From contig CM049418.1 of the NCBI GenBank assembly GCA_026929865.2, positions 11,168,001 through 11,232,000 of the forward strand: a stretch of 64,000 bases of DNA, given 5' to 3'. How positions within the stretch are numbered: position 1 is the first letter of the stretch; each line of letters starts with the position of its first letter. Below are positions 26,262-38,275 of this stretch, piece after piece. This stretch comes from Hyperoplus lanceolatus (lineage: Eukaryota > Chordata > Actinopteri > Uranoscopiformes > Ammodytidae). Both the position numbers and the translations under genes were made by a program. A model generated the notes under the pieces. The model was not told the DNA's origin. It ran no database searches and saw nothing but the letters and a program-made list of their open reading frames with translations.

Positions 26262-27212
26262 TTAAAGGTGTAGTCAGTGATTCTAGAGAATGCACGGTGT
26301 TGTCAAAATCACTTAAAGAGGACCTATTATACGACTTTTCTGGTCTTAATTTCTTGTTTTACACTGCTATAGAGCAACCTGACACGAATCACATCACACA
26401 AAACTATGTAGATTTTCGGGAAGCTCTTTCTCTTATTTTGGCGATCCAGCACGTCCTGTCAACACTTGAGTGTGTGTGCTTCGGGCATCTCCGCTCCCTC
26501 CGCCTGTGCTTCGGCAATCTCCGCTCGCCTCCCCCTCCCTCCTGCAAACCCCACTCCGTTGTGATTGGTTACCTTCCTTCCGGAACACTTTCAGTGGCGG
26601 GAAGCGCGAGCATGGACCTATAAGGGCGCGAGGCAGACGCGAACAGGGAAATGACAGCATTACCATACATGGAAACATCCGCGTGGTGACTTCACGAAGT
26701 TACATGCGACGTCACAAAGTTACAAAGCGTCAAGCCGCTTTGAACACGTGACTTCTCGACTGGCTAGAATAGTGTTTAGTGCACAGACACCCCAGACGGT
26801 CAGCAGGGAATACGTCGAAATGCATGTAAGTCATTATTTGATAATTTAGTATGGTTAAGCATGACTATAAATCATCATAACAACGTTTATAGGTCATAAA
26901 AGTCAAAAAGCATCCTCTTTAATATATCCTCATGATCCGCGTGAACCTGTACCTCCTGTGTGTGCAATAAAAAACAATTTGGTGTTTATATACAGCCTAG
27001 GCTCTGTAAACTAGTATGCACACAAAGGGTTTGTAAACTAAGGGGAACCACCTTAGCTAGCAACAAGACAGTTTACAGAGTTTATGTATCAACACTGGAT
27101 TTTGTTTCAGCGCACACATAGTAGCGGATTGTGAGAAGATCTATTCACTGATTTTGACAAATACTGATTTTGACAACAAGCAATCTCCAGAATCACTGAG
27201 TCCACCTTTGAA
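26262..27212. mobile_element. MITE family 2, copy interrupted by another element
   Basis: The left end is ttaaaggtgtagtcagtgat and the right end aatcactgagtccacctttg. The family body is split by a 610-bp insertion at 26313-26922. Part of the right terminus (actgattttgacaa) is tandemly duplicated near 27145-27175. Confidence 0.8.
26313..26922. mobile_element. TTAA-flanked element nested in a MITE
   Basis: TTAAAGAGGA at the left and TCCTCTTTAA at the right are exact inverted complements. They sit inside a family 2 copy, so this insertion is younger. The interior has a CpG-rich stretch near 26585-26640. No transposase was seen. Confidence 0.7.
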
Positions 27213-27526
27213 ATGGAACAGTTTTTTGCACAGATATTTCTACACTAGTTTGGACAGCTGCCTCTCTTATTAGACATGCACTCGCTCACTTAACACTAAC
27301 CATCTCCAAATAATCACCAATCAGCAATTACACATACAAATGACCAAGTACTCAATTTATCACCATCAGGTAGGTTTACCTTGATTAACTAGAGGCTGTT
27401 TTTCTAGCAGTCCACTTCTCTGTAAGACCACCCAGCACATTCCTACGCCTACACCGTCACTTGTTCTGTTCACACGTCAGACACTCACACCACCTGGGGA
27501 CCACCTAGGTCGCCAGCCGAGACAGC

Positions 27527-27528
<2 letters not shown>

Positions 27529-27584
<56 letters not shown>

Positions 27585-27594
27585 TGTGTGTGTG
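27529..27594. repeat. (TG)n microsatellite
   Basis: About 66 bp of TG with one GG interruption. Confidence 0.95.
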
Positions 27595-27658
27595 GGAGGA
27601 GGAGGTGGGGGGTCAAGGGTTGTACCTGCCGAGACATCAAAACACGGTGGTGCTTCAC

Positions 27659-27659
27659 G

Positions 27660-27690
<31 letters not shown>

Positions 27691-27694
27691 ACAC
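27659..27694. repeat. Poly-C followed by (AC)n
   Basis: A run of about 17 C residues leads directly into an AC repeat. Confidence 0.93.
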
Positions 27695-28082
27695 GTATAA
27701 AATTACAAAAATATGCAAAGAAATGCTTGAATGTATTGGCTGTTTAGATGTTAGCTTGGTGTGGCCACTTGAGGGCAGCAACACAGCATGTTAGCTGACC
27801 TCGTTGCAGTCTCCCTTCTCAGTACACTGCAGCAAACAGACATACTTGAGTAAAAGGCTAAATGCTTGAAGTTCACTTTACGATCCCTGTTTTTCTTTGC
27901 ACTTATATCCGTTCAATTTATTTATGATCACTGCACATGCAAACTGGGTGTATACCCCTTACTCATGCATTGATCTCATGTGGAGACTGTGTGCACAAGG
28001 GTGTTTATGCACTGTTCACTGACATGTTTTTTCTCTTTGAAGGAACCATTCCAAACCTAACTGTGTCCCTTTTTTCTTTCAG

Positions 28083-28120
28083 CGTGCAAGTTTTCGTGCC
28101 ATAGAAAGTGTGAATCGAAG
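28083..28120 (+). CDS. tns1: tns1 exon 3: C1 domain, middle part
   Basis: The 38-bp exon sits between a pyrimidine-rich acceptor (ctttcag) and donor gtaaga. With the single G from the previous exon it gives ACKFSCHRKCESK. This supplies the CxxC...HxxC zinc ligands of the C1 domain. Phase runs from 1 to 0. Such short exons are easily missed by ORF callers; here the motif and exact phase make it secure. Confidence 0.95.
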
Positions 28121-28507
28121 GTAAGAAACTGCACATATTTTACTCCTTTATTATTAGGGGGTTATCAGTCGGATTTATGCATTTAAACATGTTCTAACAA
28201 CAACTGTAGTAAGAGTTCACATACCTTATGATCAAAAATTGCAACACTCTCATTAATAACAATCAGGAAGGGAGATTCTAAGTCTCCCCTTTAGCCACAA
28301 CTCAAGATGACGTCATTTGGAAAGGTGCTGCATTGCCTAATTAATCCCCATGTTACTTATTGTATCACATTACCAGACTACAAAACTGTGTCAAGGCTGC
28401 CACACACTGTTGTAAAAGCCTCATATTATTTTAAAACCCAGAGCTTTGTTTTAGCATCTGACAAGACTTCAAACCCATGGTTTTATTACTCAAAATTATT
28501 ATACCTT

Positions 28508-28795
28508 CGCTATAATGCGTAACTTCTGTCGCCCCCATGAGGAATTCTAAATCATTACAACAACTCTGTCGGCACATCTACATGAGCTAAGCCTTCATTG
28601 ATCACAAATTGATTTTAATAGCAGTAGAATCAACAACTGAAACATATGGACGCTTCTTGAGCTCCTGCGCCAGTGTCGGCGCGCGACATCAGTTTGTAAA
28701 TGCTGAGTTTTGTGGAGCTGATAGGCTTCATTAACTTGGTGCTTGAATGTAACTGACATTCATTTATATGAAAAAGTTACGCACTATAGCTTTAA
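28508..28795 (+). mobile_element. MITE family 1, copy B
   Basis: Same orientation as copy A; ends in gttacgcactatagctttaa. Shares agcagtagaatcaacaactg and gttttgtggagctgatag. Confidence 0.82.
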
Positions 28796-29249
28796 TACAT
28801 ACCGTGACTATTTCACATTGGTACTTTTATTGGCAAGAAAAGTCTGTCTGCAGTGGAAGAAAAAAGGGGGAAGAACACATGGGGAGAGTGAATGAAAGGG
28901 AAGGAAGGGAGGGATGAATGACGGAGGGAAAGGAGCGTAACAGGGCTATTCTTAGTGGTTTTAGTTGTGACTTGGGTGGCGGGGGGATTTTGATATGTGT
29001 CTCTGCCCTCTTCCCTCCTTTTCCCTTTCCCCCCAAAAAAACATCGCTCTACCCCAATATTACTATAGGAACAAAAGCTGTGTGTTCCCAAAACATCCAA
29101 GGCAAAATCTCCCAAATACCTCTGAAACCAAGCTTAGTCATTTGTGGTGGCAATTGTGGGGAATAATCAGTGTCGCCAGAGTCATGCGTCATTCATTCTG
29201 GTGGAGACCGACATTGGACAAGAAATGCTTTGAGGGGAGGAGGAGTGAG

Positions 29250-29251
<2 letters not shown>

Positions 29252-29333
<82 letters not shown>
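29252..29333. repeat. (TG)n microsatellite
   Basis: About 82 bp of TG. Confidence 0.96.
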
Positions 29334-29334
<1 letters not shown>

Positions 29335-31072
29335 TGAGAAGAGAACACAGTTAAAAGGAGCTGACTTTTTTAGTATAAACGTTGTTAAAGATTAGAGCAT
29401 TTGGCACGACTCTCTTAATCCCTATTTGCCAATGTGCTAATCCCTAAATTGGTTTACACTGGGCCCAAACATTTATGTTGGCTTTATCCAACGAGAAATG
29501 ACCCCTCCAATGGAAATAAACAGGACACAATGTGGCAGCGGCGTGCTCATTGTTTCGTTGTCTCGTAAAAGTGCAGGCAAAAAAGGTAAAGACTTTGTGC
29601 AAATAAGAGTGTGGATTTAGGCAGGCAACGATTGCTTTCTTTCGGCTGACTCCAAACTGACCTTAAACTGTAAATTGTGTCCCCAGTGCATGGTTTGCAT
29701 TTCACCAGACATAAAGATGAACTGATTTCACTCTGTATGTTTATTGTTCCAAACCACCACAACTTCCCCCTTTTTTTTTCAAGCTTGCATCGTGACCGGC
29801 ACGTTAAAAAAAGACAGTTGTTTGGACGTTTTAACGGTGTTGTTGTGACGTTTTATGCAGCGTCTCTGGGTTTTTATGGCATTTTAATGGAGCCCATTCT
29901 GATCTTAATGAGGCTGGGAGGAAGGTAAATGTTTTTAGCATATGATGTGAGACAATGTATACGTGTATTTAGCTACACTATACATTTAGTGCCTGCACTC
30001 AAACCACTATCACGTCATTATTTTGAGCTGTTTTATATTTTTTCCACATAATGTCTCACGTCGTTTAGTCGCTTTATCGTAATTCAGGACGGACAGAAGA
30101 AATGGAAAGCGGTTAATGAGGTCGGGATTTTGTGATGTGATAATGACTTGATGAATGATTTAGATAGTTTCAAATTGGTTTGAGAGTTTGTAAGACAAAT
30201 ATACGGTGCAATCAGGGCCATGGCTACCAATAGAACACACTGGGGGCATGTTTTGTATATGAGAATATTACAGAAGGATTTGGGCTGCACTGCGGGTATT
30301 CGATCTAATCACAATTGCCCAGGGTACAATTTCAATATATAAGGACAACAGCATTGACATCAGGGCAGAGGTTTTACTCTGAGATCTGATATTGTTCTCA
30401 TCAGGGGGAAAAATTGTGTGTTTTTTTGAATGAAGTGACATTTACTGGCCTCTCTCTGTGACCAGAGAAATTTCAACGTAATTTAACAGTGTGTGGTTAT
30501 CCAAAGTGGCCGTACTGTCATTCAGAACCAGAAATAATAACTGAATGAACAGTGAGTTTCCAGAGCATATGATTCACTTTGGCAGTCAAAATAATCAAAC
30601 TAATTGCACCCTTAAATTTAAACATTTTGTCCCTATCTTGATGTCAGTGGAAACGATTGTGATTATGTTTCCCCCCTCTCTCTCTCGGCCTCTTTTCTTC
30701 TAAACTTTGAAAACCTTTGTGACCGCATGTGGTTTCCTCATTTGGTTTCAAGCTTATGAAAATGCCTATACACGACATCCAAAAGACAGATGTGCGCTAA
30801 TGTGCCTTGATGAAGAACAGCTAATTGTCTTTGGCTACCATTCGTTTTCCTGTTTTCCCTCCCGTCCAACCGCAAGCACCTCTGTGTGGAGGTCTGTTGT
30901 TGGAACCCAGAGGACTAGTTCTCGCTCTGCAAATGAAGCACTGATGACCTGCAGTGTATAGCAGACGTTATGGTTGTATGGTGAGGTTGAGGCTTTTTGG
31001 TTTTGTGTCTGGGATACTGCCCGGAAACCTGGATGGACACTCAAGATGTGGGTTGGAGACAGAGCCTATCTA

Positions 31073-31438
31073 TTAAAGCTATAGTGTGTAACTGTTTTCA
31101 TACAAATAAAGTCGGTTACATTCACGTGGTCGGCAAACAAGTTGACACAAAGTTGATTTAAAAAAACCTCTCTCTGTATTTCTCAGTATAACAGCGTTAA
31201 CAAACTGGTGTCATCCCCTGAAACTAGTGCAGTAGCACAGAAAAATCCCAAGAAGAGCCCAAGAAATGTTCCAGTTGTTGATTCAACTGCTAAGAATTAA
31301 CCCTGGCACACAACAGAAGAAGGCATAAAATCCATGCCTGCACCGAAGGCTTACTTCATGTAGACGCACCGACAGTGTTGTTGTAATTCCTTAGAATTCC
31401 TCATGGGGACAACAGAAGTTACACACTTTAGCTTTAAA
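31073..31438 (-). mobile_element. MITE family 1, copy C
   Basis: Opposite orientation to copy A: starts ttaaagctatagtgtgtaac with the cataaatg-side terminus and ends acacactttagctttaa. Nearly full length. Confidence 0.85.
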
Positions 31439-34216
31439 CTAGAGTGTGGTAGGTTGTGTCGTTATACCTGAATCAAAAGGTGGGTTCTTTAGAGCAACTG
31501 TTTTACATTGTATGTATTCTACGGTACTTCTCGTCAGGCCCGACAAAAAAAAAATATCAAAGCTAGGTTCTACTTTCCAAAATTTCTACGTCTGACATCT
31601 GAGTATGCATTTTCTCCCTCTACGAGACATAAAGACATGAACAAATCCAGCATATTCGCAAGACATTAATAACTCTTTTCAGATGTATCTTTGCAGGCAT
31701 CCCGCAGATGAGCTTTTACAAGATTGTCATCAGTTTAACAAGGAGCTATATACGTTAAATATCAAGTCTCTTACCTGCAGTTTATGTCCAGCGCAGAATC
31801 ATGTAAGCATACATTCAGTACTGTATATGGTCATCCCTGTGGTAACTTGCCTATATTTCGCGAACGTTTCCCGCTGTTTTGTGGCTTCCAGTAACTCATT
31901 CCAGGGTCACATTTACTGTTGATCAGCCCACTGCGCCACTGTCTGGATATGGGGTTTCCATTTGGCTCCATTTCAACCAAAATATTTCGCACAGATCCAC
32001 CCAATAGCACACCGTCGGTATTTGTCAGTGAAAGTATAGCATTTTCTTGTGTAGAGTGGATGGCGCAGTGTCTGTAAGCTCTTGGTTGCCCTCTCTCCCT
32101 CCATGGAAACGCATTATTCCTTATATGATTTATCCCTACAATGTCTCGGATCAGCCTCCCTGGAATGCCGCTGCAGTGTTTTTTCTTTTGCTGTTCGATT
32201 TGGGCTGGCGGGTTTGGAAGACACAGGCGAGGTTTGGCAGGGAACGGTGTATCGGCCACAGAGGAATGATGGGAAGTGGTCGGACGAGACAAGCGAGAAG
32301 TTTGAATATTCCCCGTGTAGACAACAATACTGCGGAGGGCTTTTGCCTCACATTGGCTTCAGCTCTTAAAAGAAATGCTGTTTACGTGTTTGTGTATAGT
32401 AAAAAAGTACAATTTGGTGTAACATGCTACCTCCAACCACAAGACAAAATGTTTCTGGGAAACTCTTGTAATGGAAGATCTATGGATGGAATTAATTGGG
32501 ACATATGACATTGCAAGTTCAGGTATCACTCTCTTTTTGTCCAGCCTTGATGGTTCACATTTCGCTTTGAAAAATGTCCACAGAAAATCGATTGAGCCTA
32601 GTTAGATTGCGCAACCGCAAACTGTTGGGGGAGAGTTGAGTTGATGACATGAGTTGTTTCCTCCTTAAAACTTCTGAAAAAGTACTTAAGGAGTGGATTT
32701 ATACAGCCTATTTATCACCGCAAGTTCACCGAGTTTGGATTATAATTAAACCGCCGACATTGTTTGAAAGTTTGTGGAAAAGACCATCGATAGCAGGCCA
32801 TGTGATCACCCAATCATATGTAAAGAGTGGCCATGTCTTTGTGAAGCAAACAACAACTAATTATCTAGTCAGAAGCTCACTTTAAGTTTTGATTCATCCT
32901 GAGCATAATCTTCGATGGAAAAACCGAAAGCAAGAATATTATTTCTGGCTGGGGTTATGACACTAGTAAAAGACTACAGTTTTACTCTCATAATAAAAAT
33001 TCTAATAATAACAGTGAAGGTCAGAGGGCAAAGTGTGAATATGTGACATTTAACCCACGTTCCTATATCTAACCCGCTACCACCCACAAGTTTTTGTTCA
33101 GCGAGGTAAGAATAAAATAAAAAAAAAATCCCACGACTTGTTTACTTATCGCTGTTGTCAGCCCGGGCCGAAAACAACGTGCTCCTCGTAATCAGGCCTT
33201 TTCCACTTCCTGCAGTTCGTAGATTTTGGCCGATCCTGGAGCACAGACTAGGAAGTGAGTCATGGTGGCAGTCCAAGAATAAAACAACACCGGATGTGTA
33301 ACCAAAAGCAGTGTATTCCCGTTAACACATACTGTGCAGTCTGTCAGGTGGCTAGCAGCCTCTTCTTATGCATTGTTAATTGTTATCACTTCAATTCTCT
33401 ATAGTGTATGAACTAGTAGGAGGGAAAAAGCAGTTTTTTTACCTAATTATTTATCTTAAAAATCAAAAGAAATAGCGTAAAATTGTGGGGGGAAATTGTT
33501 AAAGCCTCAAGTTAACGAAGCACAGTCTTATCTTAAAGCTGTTAAGGTTTTTTTTGCAGCAGCTCAGGCAATCTGGTCACATGGCGAGTTTCTATTTTTA
33601 GAAGATTCAATAGTTCCTTTTGTCACGCTGGAGAACATTCAGGGGACGGTTCTGCCTTGAGGAGACTCAGATGGTGCCATTTCATCTCTGCTGGCCCAAA
33701 ATCCCTTTCTGTCAGGTTGGGCTCACTCGCTGCTTACATAACTACAGCTACTGATGTGCAGGAAACAGCTAGGCACTTTCAGAAACAAGGAAGGGACGCT
33801 GTGTACCGATATGAGAAAAACCCTAAGGCTCTGTACCTGCAACACCATCTCCTCCAGGCGTGGAAGTTGGATGTCAAGTGTTTTGAGGTCTAAGTTTTAA
33901 ATCCTGCCATCCTGACTTTGTAATCCACGTCCTAGCATGTGTGGATGTGTGAGAACTGGCAGAGGCATTTAATTGGCCCCCGGCAAATGACACTGTGTAA
34001 AATGCAGCTCAGCAGCTCTTTACTATTTCAAGAGGCACCGGTGCAACTCCATTCTACTACCTATTGCAGAAGTCTGGACTATTTACTGTATGTAACCTAT
34101 AGCATCATCCATTTTGATAGTTTGGTAGAAAGAGAAAATGGGCTGTAAGACTGAAAGACAATGAAGAATAGGTCATCAAAAGGCTACAGGGGAGGATTAC
34201 AATACAGAAACAACAC

Positions 34217-34587
34217 TTTAAAGGTGCACTGGCACCGTTTCAGTGAAGGGGGTTTGTTTACATTTGCAAAGCCTGACGTTAGTTTACAAAACATATTTTA
34301 TGTACGTGCAATTGTTAGAATTGAATAATTCTATCATCATTAATCAAACCATTATTATTTTGAGCCACCTGGAACCAAACGTGGGGCTAGAATATGTGTG
34401 TAAACAAAACTGTGGGCCCTGCTGCTGTAAACAATAAAAGTTAAACTGTATATTTTTAGGTAGATTTCTAGCCTCAAACAGTGTTCGAGGATCCACTTGG
34501 TTCCAGTTTGTTTATTCAGTAATAAGGATTCACCTTGGACAATATTCACAACTGTGACACACTCAAATTTACATGTGCACCTTTAAA
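34217..34587 (+). mobile_element. MITE family 3, copy 1
   Basis: Ends TTTAAAGGTGCAC and GTGCACCTTTAAA are exact inverted complements. The interior motif gccacctggaaccaaacg is found in reverse complement in the copy at 53122. Confidence 0.78.
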
Positions 34588-34980
34588 AGGCAAATTTTAT
34601 TAAAATTGGATGCTTCTTTCTGCTATAGTGTATAGATTTGCTCTGAATAACATTGTTCCCTTATTACAACCAGACAAATGAAAAAAAACACTGTTTACAT
34701 ACTTTCTGACTGCAACAAGGAATGGAGAATGAGAATGAGAATGTGGCCCCTTGAAAAGGCTTGCATGGCTTTAATTCCTTCTAAGGTTCTGCATGTTTTA
34801 TCTGTTTTATCTTGTGAGGGGAGAAAGTGCATGGAGCAAGACCAAGAGCCCGGTAAGACATGCATAGAAGCAGGGATGAGGAGCATTCAAGAATGTTGGC
34901 ATGGAAAAGAGAGTAGCTATCCAAGCATGAAAGTGAAAAAGGTAGAACAAGAGAGAGAGGGTGAGGGAGAGAGAAAAACG

Positions 34981-35007
34981 ACACACACACACACACACAC
35001 ACACACA
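34981..35007. repeat. (AC)n microsatellite
   Basis: About 27 bp of AC. Confidence 0.93.
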
Positions 35008-36148
35008 TTTGGCCAGAGCCAAGCTCTGCTCATTCCTCCTAGCAGCCCCTTCACAGAGGCAAGTCTGTTTCCCCGGCGCAAACACGTCACATCAAAGAGC
35101 CATCACAGCGAGTCTCCATAGCGACGCCCTTCAGCGCTATAGACGCAGCAGCCGGCGTCGGGAGATAGCGTTGGCAGACAAACGGTACGGGCGGCCTAAT
35201 AACCCGGGTGCTAGCAGATGACTGATGGACCAATTTACCCCTGTTGCTCATTTAGAGGTCAAGAACTCATTTCACCCCCACCAGTGCTTATAACCCAATG
35301 GGAGGCTGGCAAATATTTTCATCCCCTAGTGTCTTTGAATAGAGGGATCTTGGGGTAGCCCAGGAGTAACCATGGGAGGCGAACGATGCCCCCCCACCCC
35401 CCTCCCCCCCTTGTTTTGCTGCAAAAGTGTCTACTAGTTTGGCGTGACCTATATGCAGTCCTACATGATAGAATAGTATGCATGAGAAAAATAAACATTG
35501 TAATGGTCTTTTGGTTACCCCTGGAGCCCCTTTGTTTAGTTTGCCCCTGCCCCCTCAGACAGCCATAGTCCGCCACTACTCTGAAGTATTGTTGCATGCA
35601 TGTAGATGTCAACAGGCAAACAATACTAACACAATATATCAAATGTACAATATGTGTCTCTAATTGCAAGATTTATTAATTTCAAAGTGACAATAATGGC
35701 TTTAGAAAAAAGCGTCATATAAGGTTTTTCGTTAACCTGCATTGCTTAGGTAGTATAGTGTATTTACGTGAAAACATAATAACTTAATCATAAAAACAAG
35801 CTTATTTTGTTGAAAACAAGTCAAAACATTCCTCTTCTCAGTACGGCCTATAGAATCCACGCTTAGATTACATTCCATTTTAATTGAGTTTTTTTTTTTT
35901 TTCTACTATGCAGCAACAAACAACAGCAAAGTTATTCTTTCTCTCTCCTTCCAAATTGCCCTCTCACTCGCTCCGTCAAGCGTGTGTCAACAGCTACAGA
36001 GAGGGAGAGAGAGAGAGAGAGAGAAAGAGGGAGAGGAACATAGACTGACAGAGTGGGCTAGCAGAGGGAGGGATACAGTTACTGCGTTTGCTCTCTCTCT
36101 CGTTTTGGGTACCGGAATCCGAAGGAGCCCCAATCCACTCTCTCTTGG

Positions 36149-36256
36149 CCTTATATAGCGTGTTTGGAAATTTCTTGGCAGTTGTCAGGAGGGAACCGAA
36201 GCCAGCGGTATAAAGCGGTGTTGTCCTGGTCCGGTCTAGAGGGCCCACGCAGACAT

Positions 36257-36316
<60 letters not shown>

Positions 36317-36558
36317 GCCTACGCAGAATGCAGTGCAGTTCAGTAGCTCTCTCTGGCACGCGTCTGGGATTACTGCTGTTGTTTTGAGCGAGGGAGGGGG
36401 GCGGAGGAGGAAAAGTGTCTGTATTTGGTACTCCCTCTTTTGCTCTGGAGAGGGAGGGAGAGGGGGAGAGAGGGACAGGGAGAATGCAGTGGTAGGAACA
36501 AGACATAGGGAGGGAGAGAGATTTGTGAGAGCGTGAGAAAAAGTGGCACCGGTGCGCA
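36149..36558 (+). promoter_or_regulatory. Possible alternative promoter and non-coding first exon
   Basis: CCTTATATAG at 36149-36158 is a CArG-like (SRF) site with one mismatch. A TATAAA lies at 36209-36214, which would place a start near 36240. The stretch then contains an AC microsatellite, a purine-rich region, and a good donor (gcag then gtaaga) at 36559. ATGs inside it close quickly, so it would be a 5' UTR exon. SRF control fits a cytoskeletal adhesion gene, but this is inference. Confidence 0.25.
36258..36313. repeat. (AC)n microsatellite
   Basis: About 55 bp of AC, just downstream of the TATA motif of the candidate promoter. Confidence 0.95.
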
Positions 36559-37933
36559 GGTAAGACATCTAGAAGAATGGATTTTATCATGCATGGAAAG
36601 GTTTATTTGGTTTTTTAGTGTGCTCTTCTTTGGCTGCTTGGCATGCTGAATAAGTCCTGCATTTGTATTTCTTTGATGTCTGTTTTGGCTTGGGATACGT
36701 TTTTCAGAGGACCTCAAAAGGGTGGATTTTTAGTGGTTTTAGCACATTTTAAAAAGAGGTTGTTGGAGCATGTGTTTTGGAGCTTAAACGGAAAAAAAAG
36801 GATGTTTTTCTTCAGAATGTTTTCCTCTGCATGCCTGGATGCAGTCACAAACTCATGGGCAAAATGTGCTGCTATATGTAAACGGGGGGGGGGTCTAGAG
36901 ACACAGTTCATTTGAGGCGCGGGAGCCTTTTCCTGACCCGACGAGCTGTGATTTGCGGGGAAGACCGAGGGTATAGCCAACTGGTCAACACAGCAGGCGA
37001 ACACATGTCGTCTCTCTGTCCCTCTCTCCTTCTCTCTCTCTCTCTTTCTCTGTCTCTCTCCCTTTCTCAGCTTGACCTGCATCTGCTATTGGCACCGCGA
37101 GAGACAAAACAGAAGCAGCTGCTTGAGTAGCGGTAGTTTGCAGTAAATGTCTCAGAATATATTGCCTCCTTTCCCCTTCACTTTTCCTCCATATTTTTTC
37201 TTCTCTGACACCCTTTTTGATCGACCAATCACCCCTGACCTTGCGCTAATACCAGGACGTCAGAGGTCAAGAGAGGTGGCCGATGCTTGTGTAGCGCTGT
37301 CTCCCACCGACGCGCCAAAACAACGGCGAGGAATGCAGCTTTATTAGCCTATACGCCCCCCCCCCAAAAAATTAAACACTCTTTTCTCGCTTTTGGAATT
37401 TCATTTGCTGTTACATAACCTTGAACCCAAACCGCTCTCACCCTGGACTTCACACTTTTCAAATTGGCCACAAGTCTCGGGGGGGGGTGGAGGGTACTTT
37501 ACCACTTACTCCACCTTGCCGAGAAAAGCCTTTTTAACTGCCAAAAGAGGCCCTAACTCAGTCCTCCCCCGTGGCTCATAACATGAAGTTGTTCTCCAAG
37601 AGTGATGCTTATGGAACGGCTGCTGTCCCCACAGATGCATCCCTCTTGAACTATTTGTCTCTTCTGTCCATTTCTCCGATGTCTTAATAACATACCTAGT
37701 TTTCCCCTTAGGGCAGTTCATCTTTTGACACATCAGGGGAGGGAGACCTTAAGAGAAATTCTGAGAAAAAAAGGCCATAAATCTTGGAACAAAATGGTGT
37801 TGAAAGGGTCAAAGTACATCATTTTTTACTTTGATTGCCAAATAGCAACTCCTCTAACTCCCCGTTTGTGAAGCTAGGGAGTGTGTTACCCATCGCATTT
37901 GTTATTTCAAATTGAATTCTAAGAAAGTCTACC

Positions 37934-38275
37934 TTAAAGGGGGAGTCAGTTATTCTGGAGGATGATTGTTGTCAATGCTCTTTTTGTCAAAATTGGTGAA
38001 TATCTCCTCATCTTCCGCTACCTGTCTGTACTGTGTGTGCAACGAAAGCAAATCCAGTGTTAATACACAGCCTAGACTGGCATGCTCCTTGCTACGATGG
38101 GCCCCCGTTGTTTACATACCCTTTATTTACATACCCACTTACAGAGCCCAGGCCCAGGCTAAACACAAACAAATCAGCACACACAGTACAGACAGGTAGC
38201 GGATCTTGCGGAGATATTCATTGATTTTGACAAAAAAAAAGGGATTTTGTCAACGAGCATTCTCCAGAATCACTG
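37934..38275. mobile_element. MITE family 2, copy
   Basis: Starts ttaaagggggagtcagttat and ends ttctccagaatcactgtg, with the internal ttaatacacagcctag motif shared with the other copies. Confidence 0.78.

Larger units (their letters stand above)
24862..28082 (+). other. tns1: tns1 intron 2 (3.2 kb)
   Basis: Holds TG repeats, a terminal fragment of MITE family 2, and a family 2 copy carrying a second nested element. No exon-like sequence was noticed. Confidence 0.85.

Noticed and set aside
32047..32508. Overlapping open frames on both strands of about 150 codons
   Set aside because: Open frames on opposite strands over the same DNA and no recognisable motif; treated as noise in intron 3.
35994..36590. 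198-codon minus-strand frame
   Set aside because: Contains AC and GA repeats and low-complexity Ser/Leu; no domain.
36005..36590. CpG island
   Set aside because: The region is GA-rich and AC-rich, with few CpG pairs by eye; the case for a promoter rests only on CArG, TATA and donor motifs.
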